DNA of 64,000 nt from Adiantum capillus-veneris (GCA_014529385.2 CM043956.1:93157721-93221720); one strand, 5' to 3'. Positions 1-11,312 are shown, numbered from the stretch's first letter. The notes: generated by a model not told the origin, from the letters alone. Numbers and translations: made by a program.

Positions 1-380
1 TATTTTTTAAAAATCCAGCAAAATCATGTGTCTGTTTCCTTCCTTCACCAAGTCTTCCACCTGGGTCCCATCTGTTTGAATCATCATATGGCTCCAAAGC
101 CATGATGATATGAGCCCCTCATGACCCTTGAATCATGGGTGCATAGCTCCACAAACACATCATATATTTTCTTTTCACATTTACATATTTTCCCTTCTCT
201 TTACCATTAGGTTCTACCTTTCACCTCCTGTGAACTAGTCAAGGAAAAAATCCCATCAAATCTTTTTTTTTTGAATTTTCCAAGAGGTTGTTCTCATACT
301 TTCTTTTATTGTAAACCTCTAGAAGCAAGGGAAACGAACAAAATATAGTAAACAAAAAAAAAAATTATAGGCTCGGGTCA

Positions 381-1254
381 GTGATAGTACATGGATGTTC
401 ATGTCCTCATCAGTTTGTATGCTTACTAAATGAACACATGAATGAGATGATGATTCTTGGAATTCCTTGGATGAGAACATACAAAGCAGTACCAGATTGG
501 GATAAAAATCAGCTAAATCTATCACCTAAAGGTGGAAACTCATTGTTCCAATTGCACCAAGCAAAGAGGAATGGAAAGTAAGCAATCAGCAGACCAAACC
601 ACAAAGTAGTGAATCTTCTCTATCCCCTCGACAAGCAAATGCTACAAGTATCATGCAAGGAGTCGGGAAAATTTGGGTACCAAAAGCACAGCTTAAGGAT
701 AAGCCAATTCAGATCTGGGTACCTAAGGCTTCACCAACAAAACAAAAGAAGGTTCCAAGGGTTAAAACACAAAGACGAGCATCTTTGAACAAAGAAACTA
801 ACATGAAATTGGTTTGGAAGAAAAAGGAGCACTTATCTTCTCCAAAACCGTAAAACGAATCAAACAATGGCGAGTTAAGTCTCAAAAGACTCCACCACTC
901 CATAAAGCAACAAGCAAACCAATCAAGCAATGGTGTGAAAAAGCTCGACAATAGTCAAAAGTGCTACCAACAGCTCAAGCAATCAGCGTGCTAAAGCATC
1001 CTGATGGTACAATCAGACAGAGAGCACACAAGCTACAAGATTTGCTCTTTGGAAGACATCAGCAGCAAACCTTGACATCAAAAACCCTTGAGTTGATTAC
1101 TCAAGACCCAACTCTTGCACATCATAGTGGTTTGAATTGCATTGATCTTCAAATCATGGTAGAGCCAACCACGGCCATGCATAGACACGATTGCTCAATC
1201 CATGCACACAGTCATCCCGGAGTACGCCATCTAAGAGGGGTGGAAGGGCACTAA
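381..1254 (+). pseudogene. Relic of protease-like 3' ORF of element A
   Basis: Three broken reading-frame pieces line up in order with the minus-strand ORF of element B at 8334-9611. Shared landmarks are SCPHQF, then a (I/V)PWMRTY block, repeated IW(V/L)PK motifs in a Lys/Gln-rich middle, a block with R(A)..LQ.LLF, and a C-terminus with MHRH followed by a Cys/His-rich end. In B the upstream part of this ORF carries a retropepsin-like DIGA motif. That part is not preserved here. Stops and frameshifts separate the pieces, so it cannot be expressed as one protein. It appears more decayed than the B copy, consistent with A being the older element. Confidence 0.65.
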
Positions 1255-1818
1255 GTACTAAGTAATTAAGGGTAATGTTTGAAGAGGGAGAAAAAAAATC
1301 GATATTAACGTGTGATTTTTTGCAAAATTACCTAATAATTCCCTTATAGTTCATCATCGAGGAAAAATTCACTGATAATATCTTCCTGATGAGTGTAAAT
1401 AGTGTATATACTATCAGAAAAACATCAAAAATAGTCCTTTTTGGATATTTTTCATCATCTTTATTGATAATGAGACTTAAAAATGAAAAAATCCATCAGA
1501 AAACAACAAAGCTATGTTTTTCAATGGATTTCCTAAATTATTGGATTTTGACTTTACTTTTTTAGAGCATTTTGTTATTTTCTTTGATTTTTTCAAATAA
1601 ACATGTCAAAAATTAATAATAAATAACAAGGAAGCTCATGTGGAAAAATGGAACACACAATGGTGATAAAAAAGACAAGGCGAACAAGCACAAAAATTTC
1701 AATGAAATCAGAAGATGAAAGCAGGAAGCCTAAATTAGGCGGCCAGACCTACTTTTACAAAATTCTTGCAGAATTAGCTGCAGGAATCCGATCAAGGAAA
1801 TTTTTTATTCTAACATAG

Positions 1819-1823
1819 ATTTC
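1819..1823. other. Target site duplication of element B, left copy
   Basis: ATTTC directly precedes the TGTTTG end of the left LTR. The identical five bases follow the right LTR at 27326-27330. This pairs the two LTRs as one insertion event. Confidence 0.88.
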
Positions 1824-2719
1824 TGTTTGCAGGTCGCCGCGATGGACGTCCATAGCATAGCTCTCAAGCATCAACATATTTATCAATACAGGGGAAGCGA
1901 CTCGGATGAGGTATGGAAACTCACTAGGGTGTCAATCCTAATGAAGTGAACTTGAAGAGATGCAACTACTAACTCTACAAGTAAATCAAACGCATTACCA
2001 CCAAGTAATCTGCCTATGTCCTTCTACACAGCTCTACACTCATCACGCTCGTTTACCATGCAAATCATATCGGAATCGCACGAAACTTGAAGGGAAGCTA
2101 CAGGGGATTACCAGTCTCATAGCATTCTGGAGAGGTACAACGATCGCGATCGTTCGTCTCAAAGTCAGCAAAAACAGCGAACATGTGATCCTAATAGGTC
2201 GTTTTAGGGTCCCTAAAGCCCCTCCTAGGATCAAAACAACATAAAACACGCATATAGACACTCAAAACAACGATATAAGGCCTTAAACTCGTAGTTGAAA
2301 ACCTATACCGAATCTTGAATGATTACACTTGAATGGAAGAGCAAGATGAAAGGAACACAATGCAATAAAAAAATCTGAATTTGGATTACCGTAGCCACAA
2401 TGGCGAAGATTACAAGTTTGAACAAGAAGGAGCTCTCAAACGTATGCTGTCTTCTCAATTTTCCATCCAAAAGATCATGTTCAAACTTACAAAAAATGAC
2501 CTTTATAGATTAGGTCTTTACAAATGGCTTGTCTGGCCATAAGCTCCTAAACTTCTAACTGTCTCTCTAATATACAATTGCTCCCATAAGAATAATCATA
2601 AATCCTTTGACAAATTCTTGGCTTAAAGATGCTTCCTTACAAAATAATTTTACAATGGTTTCTCAGAAAAATATGATCCTTCTCTGGAAACAGCTGCTTG
2701 TTGCTTCGTCCGCCAAACA
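1824..2719 (-). repeat. 3' LTR of element B
   Basis: Direct repeat partner of 26434-27325. It begins TGTTTGCAGG and ends CCAAACA on the plus strand, giving a 6-bp inverted terminal pair TGTTTG/CAAACA. By eye there are around ten mismatches in the first 140 aligned bases, so the LTRs have diverged clearly more than those of the copia element nested inside. A copy of the GATCGCGATC palindrome lies at 2142-2151 in the same GGTACA context as the internal copies. Confidence 0.92.
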
Positions 2720-2731
2720 CTCCCCCCTTCC
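2720..2731 (-). other. Polypurine tract of element B
   Basis: Plus-strand CTCCCCCCTTCC directly abuts the LTR end. On the sense strand this is a GGAAGGGGGGAG purine run just before the 3' LTR, where plus-strand DNA synthesis is primed. It is absent next to the other LTR, which fixes the orientation. Confidence 0.85.
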
Positions 2732-2757
2732 TTATCCTTGCATGCCCTCGTGCATGT

Positions 2758-3990
2758 TCAGTGCTTTGGTTGTTGATGTGGCTCCAATGAAGCAAGTGTT
2801 ACTGAAAAGATTCTTGTTCGCAGGACGGCTTCCAGGGCTTCTTGATGCTGTCTGAATGGATTTTCAGATAACGTGTGTTGGTATGCTACGTACCTTGCCT
2901 TGAGGTCCTTCGCCATAGGATGGAAAATCCTTGAGTCAATTTCAAAGAATCCTGTGACGAAGGCCTCTTCGAATGTCTGCAAGTAGTGTGAGGGAAGGTA
3001 AATTAGCTTGGAGTACATGGCCATCAATATGTGTCGTGATGGTGAATCCTGTAGATTCCAGCAGATGCCTCTGTGTCCTTCCAAGAACAGATTCCACGGA
3101 TGATCATCGCCTTCAGTGTCTTTAAACACCTAGATGCAGGTGACGATCATCCGGGATATCTTTACTAGCATTTGACACGCCAAGTCGGGAACATCCCGCA
3201 GCAAGGTGACTGTCGAATTCAGTGTGTTGACCATGTAGGCTACAGTAGGGGGTTGTTGCGCTGTCAAGACCGGGTAATTCAGTTTTTGTGGCCTTGAGCC
3301 TTTCCATGTGGCGAACTCCTTCCAAGTGCGTCTTCGAGGGACTGGGCAGAATGTAGCATCTATTTGTATATGTTGAGGAGCGTTGTGGTAATTGGTTAGA
3401 TCCTGTGGCCGTTTGTCCATCCACTTCTGCCTCCACTTTGGGTGGTCATCGACAAGCATCTGAGCTTCTTCTGTTGTTAGTGCAATGCCTTCGTAACCCC
3501 CATCTTTGTTTCGTGGCAGGGCTGGCCGCATCTTTTCTTTCCACAAAATTGCTTCATGGCATAGCAGAGGAAACGGGAGGTACTCATGGCCAAATCCTTC
3601 CACCTGCTCTTCTGGTTGTAAGTATACCAGGGCTGCTGACTCCATTATCTTCTTTTCATAGAGCATGTACTCCTTTTTTGGCCCCTCTGGCATGTCCTGA
3701 ATGCTCTCATTGAGCTCATCTCTTATATCTAGATCTGGCCCTTCAAATTCATGCTCCTGTTGCCCTTGGTGTGATGTTCCAGGCAAATCTGGGACTTGTT
3801 GTCCGGGCAGCAGTTGTGGTTGACTATGGGCTTTGTCTGCTTTGATTTGTTGTTGAAAAAGCAGATCTTCTTTTTCCTTTATCAGCGTGTCACCGTTCTG
3901 CTTCTGAATCTGTAGTTTGGCGCTTGCTTGAGCTAGTTGCTGCTCCATTTCTTTTAGCTTTAGCTCATTTGCCGCCGTCTGGGCCACCAT
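2758..3990 (-). pseudogene. C-terminal part of extra 3' ORF of element B
   Basis: Two frames, collinear except for one in-frame TAG at about 3130, encode a Gln/Glu-rich coiled-coil start and then a conserved region. The conserved region includes DHPKWR, a (A/P)TFCPVP block, a hydrophobic stretch around DVPDLACQML and FLEG(H/N), YLPSH and FE.AF.TGFF motifs. The same series occurs on the plus strand in element A (31364-32167), so the two related elements conserve this protein. It ends just before the PPT, the position taken by env-like or accessory ORFs in Athila/Tat elements. I see no signal peptide or clear membrane anchor, so I do not call it an envelope protein. Function unknown. Confidence 0.6.
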
Positions 3991-4005
3991 TCCTGATACG
4001 AGCAG

Positions 4006-5202
4006 CTATGTTTGAATCTTTTCTTGCTCTAGCTCCACTTTTAGTGCCGCTATAGTGTTGACTGTTGTGGCATCGTCAGATGTGGAGACCAATGCCCCAG
4101 CAGGTTCCTGATTCGCCATCAACATTGTCAGAGTGCCTTTGACAGTATTGTATGAACTGCTAAGTCTCTGAAATCTTGCGCTCTCATAAGCAAGTTGCTC
4201 CGTTGCTTTTTGTACTCTTGCCGTCAACTCTTGGCACTCCTTTTCTTTGGCGGTCAAGTCTGTCCTGACGTCCACCAAGTCTTTGATCAGAGACTGAGCC
4301 TGCTGTTCTCTCAAGGTCTCTTTCCTCCGTTGTTCATTCTAGTTACACCCTCAGGCTTTCTAACTCCTCTTGCCCAGATGCCTGCTTTTGTTGGGCCTCA
4401 TATACCTGCCTTTCCTTTTCACTCAGCACCACATGCTAACACTGGAATTGCTGTTCTAATTCCCTCAGAGTTTTCTTATAATCAAAACCAACCAGGCTTC
4501 GTGGTATCCGATTGCTTCTGTAGGAGGTATAAACTCCTTTTGTGAGGTTGAAGGGGGAGGAGTTGGCTGTTTTTTGTTCGATGGAGAAGAGGGAGGAGGA
4601 GGAGATTTGGGCAAGGGAGGAGGTGGGCTTGATTCTTCCCGTACATGCCTCTTTTTGGAAGTCTCTTCCCCTTGTTGCGAAGCAGATGCTTCCGCTTTTC
4701 TTTTCTTTAAAATCCTGATGATTCTTTGGCGGGTGAGATCCACCGCCCGTCGTGCTTCCACATTCTTTTCTCTTTGGATCTTCTTTAGCTGCTCTGCCTG
4801 GTTTGTTTCATCAGTCTCGACTTTCTCCTTCGTTCCTTCAGTGGACTGCAAAGAGATGTCCACTTCCGCAGCCTTTTGCTCTACTTCTAACCTTTGCTTC
4901 TCCGTGCGTATGCGAGTTGCATTATCTATTCTTTCTTGCCTTTCCCTTTCGAATCTTCTTTTTTGTGTCTGTTGTGTTGCAGCCGCTCTAGCCTTTCTGT
5001 CAGCCCGTAACTTGGTTCTTCTTTCCTCGACTCTTTTTTGAGCTTCTGCATATGCTTTTTGCAAGTCCGACTGTGGTACTGCACTTCTCTCCCTTCTTTT
5101 TCTCTCGAGCGGCTTTGTGGAGTCTTCCTCCTCGCTTTCTTCAAACTCTGATGACCATTTGTCTTTCGACTCTTGAGATTTTCCTTCATCATCTGTCTCC
5201 AT
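4006..5202 (-). pseudogene. Charged coiled-coil part of extra 3' ORF of element B
   Basis: The minus strand encodes a long Glu/Lys/Arg/Gln-rich segment with heptad-like spacing, an acidic start (SEFEESEEED), then RERQERI-type helices and a Pro-rich linker with runs such as SSPPPPLPKSPPPP. A further coiled-coil stretch follows after a frameshift. In-frame stops separate it from the C-terminal part. Element A has an equally charged segment at the same place (29480-31260). A long coiled coil suggests oligomerisation or a structural role; the sequence does not show which. The plus-strand frames here are shadows of this strand. Confidence 0.55.
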
Positions 5203-5212
5203 TTTTTCTTCA

Positions 5213-6080
5213 TCACTCGAGCTTTTGTTGGTGGCCTTTGCTGAGCGCGATGATGTCGCGCCAGGGGTCGTCCTTACGGAATGAGCAACCAGCTTTGCTT
5301 TCTGGATTAGGGCCGTTTGAGAACTGGTAGCAACCAGCTGGCAAATTTTCGATCATTCCCAAATCCTGGTATGCTATTCTAGTTAGCATCGACCCCGTGT
5401 TCATGTAGCTTTTGTTTTTTGCCGAGCTTTTCAAATTTGCTTCGATCAGGTTTTCCAAAATGTAAGAACCGTAGTCGCAGCGAATGGTTCTATTTTCGGC
5501 TGGCACTAGAGCCATGACCACGGAAATGTGCAGGATTGTCTCGGTGTAGCGAGGAGGATTTTGTACTCTGAAATGCTGAGAGATCAATCTCATCGGCAAT
5601 TACAGCTCTTCATATATCATGTCACTCTATTTGTATTGTTTCCCTTTGCTTTGATGAATGCCTTCTCATTATCCAGTGACTGTCTTCGCCAGCAAATTGT
5701 GTTGCCCTGGGAGGAAATGCAAAGCTTCGTTGATGATTTCTTTCGTGATCTTTACTTTCACCTTCGATCCATCCTTGTCCGTGAGCATTGCATGGCCTCA
5801 TGTAATCTATTCCCCATGGCTGTAATCTAAAAAATTACTCCAAGTGTACAGCTTGCAATGCCTCTATTACCTCCGGCCTTCGGTGGAGGTTCCATATCTC
5901 TCGTGGCATGATAGTTTTCTTTACCATGTCACCATCCGCATCCTTAAACTTCGAGATGAATATGTGGGCAGGGATGTGAGCAAGTATTTCGTCCGAGATG
6001 TGAGCCTTTTCATTTGTAGCGAGCTCCTCCACTTCATATGGTGCTGCTGTCCACTGCCTTTCTTTCTTTTGGCGAGGCAT
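5213..6080 (-). pseudogene. N-terminal part of extra 3' ORF of element B
   Basis: The first piece starts MPRQKKERQW and contains ISDEILAHIPAHIF and an IMPREIW block. After an in-frame TAA and a frameshift it continues with KITKEIINEALHFL, then VVMALVPAENRTIRCDYG and LTRIAY.DLGMIENLP. The last block matches LTRIAYHAIGMADNLP in element A, which anchors the homology. The overall layout is reminiscent of the 'putative plant transposon protein' domains found in plant gypsy elements, but I cannot confirm that by eye. The reading frame is broken at least twice. Confidence 0.5.
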
Positions 6081-8333
6081 TCTGTGTCAGGAGAATCACA
6101 AGCTGTCAGGATTTTCCCTTCGCAATCAATCGCATTTAGACTTTTAGTAAAAAACAGTTCAAAAGTTAAAACTGATCATAACTTGAACAAATTTCATCCA
6201 TTCTTGTCCATATTTCACCAGTGGGACTAGGAAGACTAGAGCTATGACTTATTAAAATTTGAGCCAATTCTGGAGCTGAGGTACACCGATCGCGATCGTA
6301 GTACAGAGGCCAAAATTAGATTTGATCACATGAATGGGTTGCTGATAGTTGGAGGGTCATTTTGGTCCACTATGTGTTTCATTTGAACCACTTTTGAGTT
6401 TACAGGTTCCAATTCTGGGTTACAAGGGAGTTTTGGACCAGACTCTGACTTTTTATGAGTTTTTGATGTCCAAATGGCTTGAAACTTGGTTGGTGACTTG
6501 AACAAGATGTATACAAGGGATCTGATAGGTTTTGGTCAAAATCTGAAACTGAGGTACACCGATCGCGATCGTAGTACAAAGGCTTTTTTTTTGTGAAAAC
6601 TAGATGGTCATGGACCCCTATGCCTGCCTAGCCCACTGATGATTTATTTCCAAGTTTGGACTTAAAATGAACAAATTAGAGCAATTTTTCACTGTTTGAC
6701 CAAATTTTACTAAGTCTAACCATATTGGGTTTTCCTGATGAAATTTGGTTGGATCCTGGAGTTAGTTGAAGTTAGTTTTAGATCTCCCACTGCTTCCATG
6801 AGGTTCTGCTACCATTAGCCTACTCCATTGTCTGATTTTGACCTTATCAAGCACTTTATACCCTGTCTTAGTAGGTTTTCCAGATTTGTGCATTTTTCAG
6901 GCATTCCTTGGATATCCATGGGATGCTTGAGCATCCCTAAGTGACCTTTTGGTCTTTGGCATTGGCTCGGCTCCAATTCTATTTTTGTGTGATCATTTGA
7001 GACTGAAATGACTATATCTGTACTGTAGGAGATTCTGAGATCCGTTCGAGATTTTCTACAACTGTTCTGACTCTTAGTCGGACAAGTGTACCTTTCAAAC
7101 CATTCATCATTATTTTTAACCAGATTTTGGTAGTTGTAGGTCAAATTTTTCCTTTTCCGTTGTGTTTGACAAATTAAGCCATTCCATGAGCAAGTTTTGT
7201 GCATTTTCCTTGAAAATTCAAGAGAGTGTACTTTTAACTGAGTTCCAAGCCTAGGCCAAATCAAAAGTTGCAAAACCTGCATCTGAGGGCACCGATCGCG
7301 ATCGTACCATAGAGGCCAAAATTGATTTTGACACTAGCAGATTGTAGGCGAGGTTGAGGGGAGGTGTTTTACATGTTCTGTCCCAAATTTTGTCAGTGAG
7401 GTACACCGATCGCGATCGGTGTACCACCACCAAATTGTGATTTGATCATATGGCTTTGTTCCTGACCTTATGGGGAGAAAATTGATGTGTTCTGTGCCTG
7501 GAAAAAGTTTTTTTTGGATGCCTCTAAGGGCCCTTGACCTCTTTGACCCGATCCGACTTTGATTTGATCCCTTCGCCCGTTTGTGCAATGATTCGCGCTT
7601 GCATGCGTAATAGACTTGATCTTTACTTGATAAGGAACATACCTGTGAAATCTGGTGTGAAATGCTGGCTCCGACCATCCGTACGGGGTAGAAACGTGGC
7701 AGCTCGCTCTAGGTCAAGAAGCTCTCTCCTTCTCTCTCAAAATGTGAAAATGAACAATGAGCTAGAATTTGGCCTACCTGGCCTATATCTTCCCGAGATT
7801 TTCGTGACACAGGGCTGATTTTCCTCACCTTTGATCTCGATATAATCTGCATACCACCTGTGGGTGGAACCGCTTGTCATTCCGGCATCGTATGACCATT
7901 TGATGCGATTTTGGCGAAATGTAGTCATGATCATTAAGGCTAAAATTCGACATCTTCATATTAGCTTCATATCTTCCATGCTTGATAACCTTATCATGAT
8001 ACTTCGGTGTTTGCTTCCATAACTTGATTCCGACACTTGTGAGCGAGATTTTTTTTTAATTTTTGATATTTTATTAACGAAAATCAAACAAAATAAATTG
8101 AAAATCCTTATTAACTGGAAAAAATCTTTCAAAATTATTACCCTCATCCCTAAGCATATATTTTCTCTAGAAGCATCCCAATGCTCCGGATTTTGTCATT
8201 ATAGCTCATTATTATGCTGGTCGGATGATACAAAAACGCTAAAAATGCCAGGTTTTGATCAAATATGTTCGAAATTGAACTCTAAATAATGAAAAAACAC
8301 ACACATTATGTACATATATACACGTTGGACCCC
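6081..8333. other. Non-coding spacer of element B with palindromic repeats
   Basis: No convincing coding sequence. The segment consists of loosely repeated stretches, several carrying the words GAGGTACACCGATCGCGATC followed by GTAGTAC and AGGCC. Very similar text recurs in the leader at 25100-26000, so the two non-coding parts of B are related to each other. The part from about 7680 to 8290 shows nothing I recognise. Confidence 0.7.
6281..7425. repeat. Four copies of a GATCGCGATC-centred palindrome (3' spacer)
   Basis: Cores lie at 6288-6297, 6561-6570, 7294-7303 and 7408-7417. Three share the left arm GTACACC and the fourth has GGGCACC. The last copy is a perfect 26-bp palindrome (7400-7425) whose half-site is GGTACACCGATCG. 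The other copies keep the centre but have diverged on the right arm (GTAGTAC or GTACCAT). Three more copies are in the leader and one in each LTR, one of them with a single change. The role is unknown; a protein-binding site or a nucleic-acid hairpin would both fit. Confidence 0.85.
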
Positions 8334-9611
8334 TTAATGGCCCTGACTGTTCCTAGATTCATCAATTACTCCCTCCTTCCTTGTCTGAGTCGTCCCGGAC
8401 GAAGGTTGGGTGCATGTGCATGGGTTTTGGAATCTGTGTCTATGCATGACCGTGTAATGTGGCCCTATTCTGATGTTTGGGACAATGCGTTGGGTAACAA
8501 GGTGTTGTGCAAGATGCGGGGACTGAATGTAGTTTTCAGTGGCTTTTGATGGCGAGGGTAGTTGTTTATGGAACAGAAGAGCTTGCAGTCGAATTGCTCT
8601 TTCCTTGATTGTGGGTGTTGTGATGGCAACTATATTTGGAACCCATTTGTATGCGGTTTGTAGCATCTTTACAGATTCTACTTTAGTTTTCATAGGTTTC
8701 CAGTGCCATTTTGGAGGTTCAGGCTTCTTGTTTTGAGTTTTGGGTTTCCTTTCGAGCTCTGTCGCCGAATACTTAGTTTTCTCCAGTTTTGGTTGCCATT
8801 TCCACTCCGGAGTAACTTCTGAAGGTCTTTGAGATGATACTGCTTCCGTTTGGAGTTTGTCCTTAGGTAGCCATATCTTGCTCGGTTTGTTGGTCAGCAA
8901 TCTTTTCTTTATCCATACTTTCCGAATAACCTTTTGTGGTGTTTTTGGCTGATTAGCCAGTTGCTTTTTGTCGATGGGGATACTCAGCCACGAGTGATCT
9001 GTTTTGGCGAATGGAGTCATGTACACGTTAGAGTCATGTGTGTACCTTAACGCATGTTCTAACCATTCAATGACTGCATTGTACGTTCTCATCCATGGAA
9101 CTCCCAAGCATATTGATTCTCTGATTTCTCCGTCTTTCATTACGAAAAATTGATGAGGACAACTATTTCCATCAAGATTGATTGGTAAGTTTACTATCCC
9201 CAATGTTGGCATTGTTGCATCGTTTGCTACTTGTAGATCACGTGTGGATTGCACGAGGGGTTCATTTGTAAGCATCCTGCAAGTGGAGAAGTTGACCGCA
9301 TTTACTCTTGCTCCTATGTCAATCAATGCTCGTTGATATCTGCCATGCGGGAGTCTGACATTGATGCGAACATCAATTCCTGTTTCCCATTGCTCATCAG
9401 TTTAAATTATAGACAAAGAGATTTGAGCCGTATCTGTTGGTTGAGGAAGTCTTTGTTGTTGTAAGGTTTGTTTTTGTTTTAAAATCCTAACTTTGGCCTC
9501 CTCCTGCGCTTGAGCTTTTGTCTCCTTGACTTTGTTCTTGCGCTCCTTCGCAGCGTGTATTTTGGCAAGCATCTCTGAGGTTAGTGGTAGGTTGTATTTC
9601 TTAGTCTGCAA
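8334..9611 (-). pseudogene. Retropepsin-like domain ORF downstream of integrase
   Basis: The sense frame first gives a helical Lys/Glu/Gln-rich stretch (MLAKIHAAKERK), then one in-frame TAA near 9402. It continues through TDEQWETGIDVRI, RALIDIGARVNAV, TMPTLGIVNLPI, FFVMKDG and ICLGVPWMRTY. ALIDIGA followed by hydrophobic strands and a late (L/I)G.PWM resembles the retroviral aspartic protease fold (usually D-S/T-G-A ... LG.PW). Here the residue after the catalytic Asp is Ile rather than Ser/Thr, so activity is doubtful. After that come Trp/Lys-rich repeats (KIWLPK) and a Cys/His-rich end. The ordinary protease of this element lies before RT at 15517-15790. The ORF may be read as an extension of integrase, whose end it overlaps in another frame. 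Confidence 0.55.
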
Positions 9612-10477
9612 CCACTAATCCAGTTAGGCATTTTCTCTCCCTCTAATGTCGCAAGTTTAATGGCACCGCTAGATGATATGTCATGAATCACATAGGGTCC
9701 ATTGCCTCGCTTTTTGAGTTTCCGCGAATGTTGTTTCAGGGTATACATTAAGACGTAATACCTAGTAGCAAATTTCTTGCTGATAACATGTTGATCAAAG
9801 AATGATTTCATGTTTCATTTTTGTGCGTAGATTGATGCAACGGCTCTCAATCTAGTTTCATCAAGTTTTTCCAGGACATCTACCTGATTGGATAATTCAT
9901 GGCCCGTCCACTCTAAATGTTTAGTGACTCGAAGCATGGGGATAAGGAATTCAAGTGGCAAAATCGCTTGAATTCCATAAACCATGTTGAACGGAGTCGT
10001 TCCGATTGACGTTTTGTAAGCTTCTCTATATGCCCATAAGGCTGAATGCAGCTTTTGATCCCAGTCAGCTCTCGATTCGCCAACAATTTTGGTGAGAATT
10101 GTCACCAATATCTTATTCGTACTTTCGGCTTGGCCGTTTGCTTGTGGGTGATAGGGAGCGGACTTCCTGTGAATTACCATGAATTCATCCAATAGGAATT
10201 CGATCACCTCATTGATGAAGTGAGTTACTCTATGAAGTGAGTTTGCTTGTGGGTGATAGGGAGCGGACTTCCTGTGAATTACCATGAAATTCATCCAATA
10301 GGAATTCGATCACCTCATTGATGAAGTGAGTTCCTCTATCGCTCACTATCTCAATTGGTAAGCCATATCTGGTGAAAATGTTCTCATACAAAAACTGTGC
10401 TGTCGTTTTTGCATCATTTCTGGTTGTTGCTTTAACTTCCACCCATTTTGTTAGATAATATGTTGCCACAATAATGT
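9581..10477 (-). pseudogene. Integrase core (second half) and C-terminus of element B
   Basis: The sense strand encodes VATYYLTKWVE, then IVSDRGTHF (second catalytic Asp), APYHPQANGQAE (catalytic Glu), TPFNMVYG and a GPYVIHDISSSGAIKL C-terminal module typical of Ty3/gypsy integrases. The first catalytic Asp (VIDFVGP) lies beyond the solo LTR insertion at 12061 and onward. Removing the insertion joins the two halves in frame at RYKTHAQYI|IVATYYL. A 105-bp internal tandem duplication and a one-base shift disrupt the core. It inserts cDNA into host DNA when intact; this copy cannot. Confidence 0.85.
10136..10345. repeat. 105-bp tandem duplication inside integrase
   Basis: Two adjacent units begin GTTTGCTTGTGGGTGATAGG at 10136 and 10241. 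The period is 105 bp, or 35 codons, so the duplication repeats the segment from GTHFINEV to APYHPQAN. The second unit has one extra A, which shifts the frame. Confidence 0.9.
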
Positions 10478-11312
10478 TGATGGGGGCTTTTCACAAGCCA
10501 AGCTCCCATACCCCTCTTCTCTCGTCCCCACCCCATGAAAACCCCCTCTGAGGGAGGGAGTGATAAAGGCATTGGAAAAAAGTAAGAAAAAAAAATAAAT
10601 TATGATTATGTAAATATATGAGAAAAGTAAAATAGGCCACCTCATGCCTGCAGAGCAGCCCATCCCCACCTTGTCTCCTTTTTCTTCACTGTTGCCCCGC
10701 CGTGTGTCCCTTTTCCTCTCCTCCACTCAAAAGGTCAACCCCTCTCTCTTCCCCTTGTCCTTTCTCCTTTCTCTCTCCCCTCAAGCTACCCCACCTCTCA
10801 CCAATAATGCATTCTAACTCACCAATAATGCACCCTTAACTCACATGCAGCTTACCCTATCTTCCAAAATAGTATACCCCACCCCCCCTTTCTCTCTCCT
10901 ATCATATCCCATGACCCAAATACCCCCCTCTCTCTCTAAAGGACGCCATGTCTCTTGTCTTGTAGCTAAATAACCTCCCCCACACTCACACACACTCAGT
11001 TTCATTGAAAAAGGTGCCCACAGACCCATCCCCACCCGGTGGTTACCTGATTTTTCTTGTGTTCACACACATCTGCACACAGATTCACCTCTGAACACAA
11101 TCCCCTCTCTCCCCTCTTGTAATTACTTTATTCTCCATGTCACCTCTCACTTTTTTTTCATCAACCCATCTCTCTCTCTTAGTCTCTCTCTCATGAGACT
11201 GCTGTTCTGGCACATATACACACAGCCAAACAAGTGGGACCCACAGTCACATGGCCTATGTAGATAATGATTTCTTCATTTCTAAATTCTAGAATTTCTC
11301 CCCCCTCCACAC

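Larger units (their letters stand above)
1..1823 (+). mobile_element. Left part of old Ty3/gypsy relic (element A)
   Basis: This is the flank into which element B inserted. Its last five bases (ATTTC) are repeated immediately after B, so the sequence continues at 27326. It contains a decayed plus-strand copy of the protease-like 3' ORF also found in B, followed by about 570 bases of AT-rich non-coding DNA. The continuation on the far side of B holds the next ORF, a polypurine tract and an LTR, all on the plus strand and in the order expected for one element. The first 380 bases show nothing I can identify. Assignment to the same element as the right flank is an inference from order, strand and the target duplication. 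Confidence 0.7.

Noticed and set aside
4574-5041. Plus-strand Phe/Leu/Ser-rich frames over the coiled-coil ORF of B
   Set aside because: They are antisense shadows of a Lys/Glu/Arg-rich coding strand.
2758-6080. Retroviral-type envelope gene
   Set aside because: The position fits, but no signal peptide, furin-like site or anchor helix is visible and coiled-coil, charged sequence dominates.
6281-7425. Palindromic repeats as a CRISPR array
   Set aside because: Spacing is irregular (273, 733 and 114 bp), the text between copies is itself repeated, and the context is a plant retrotransposon.
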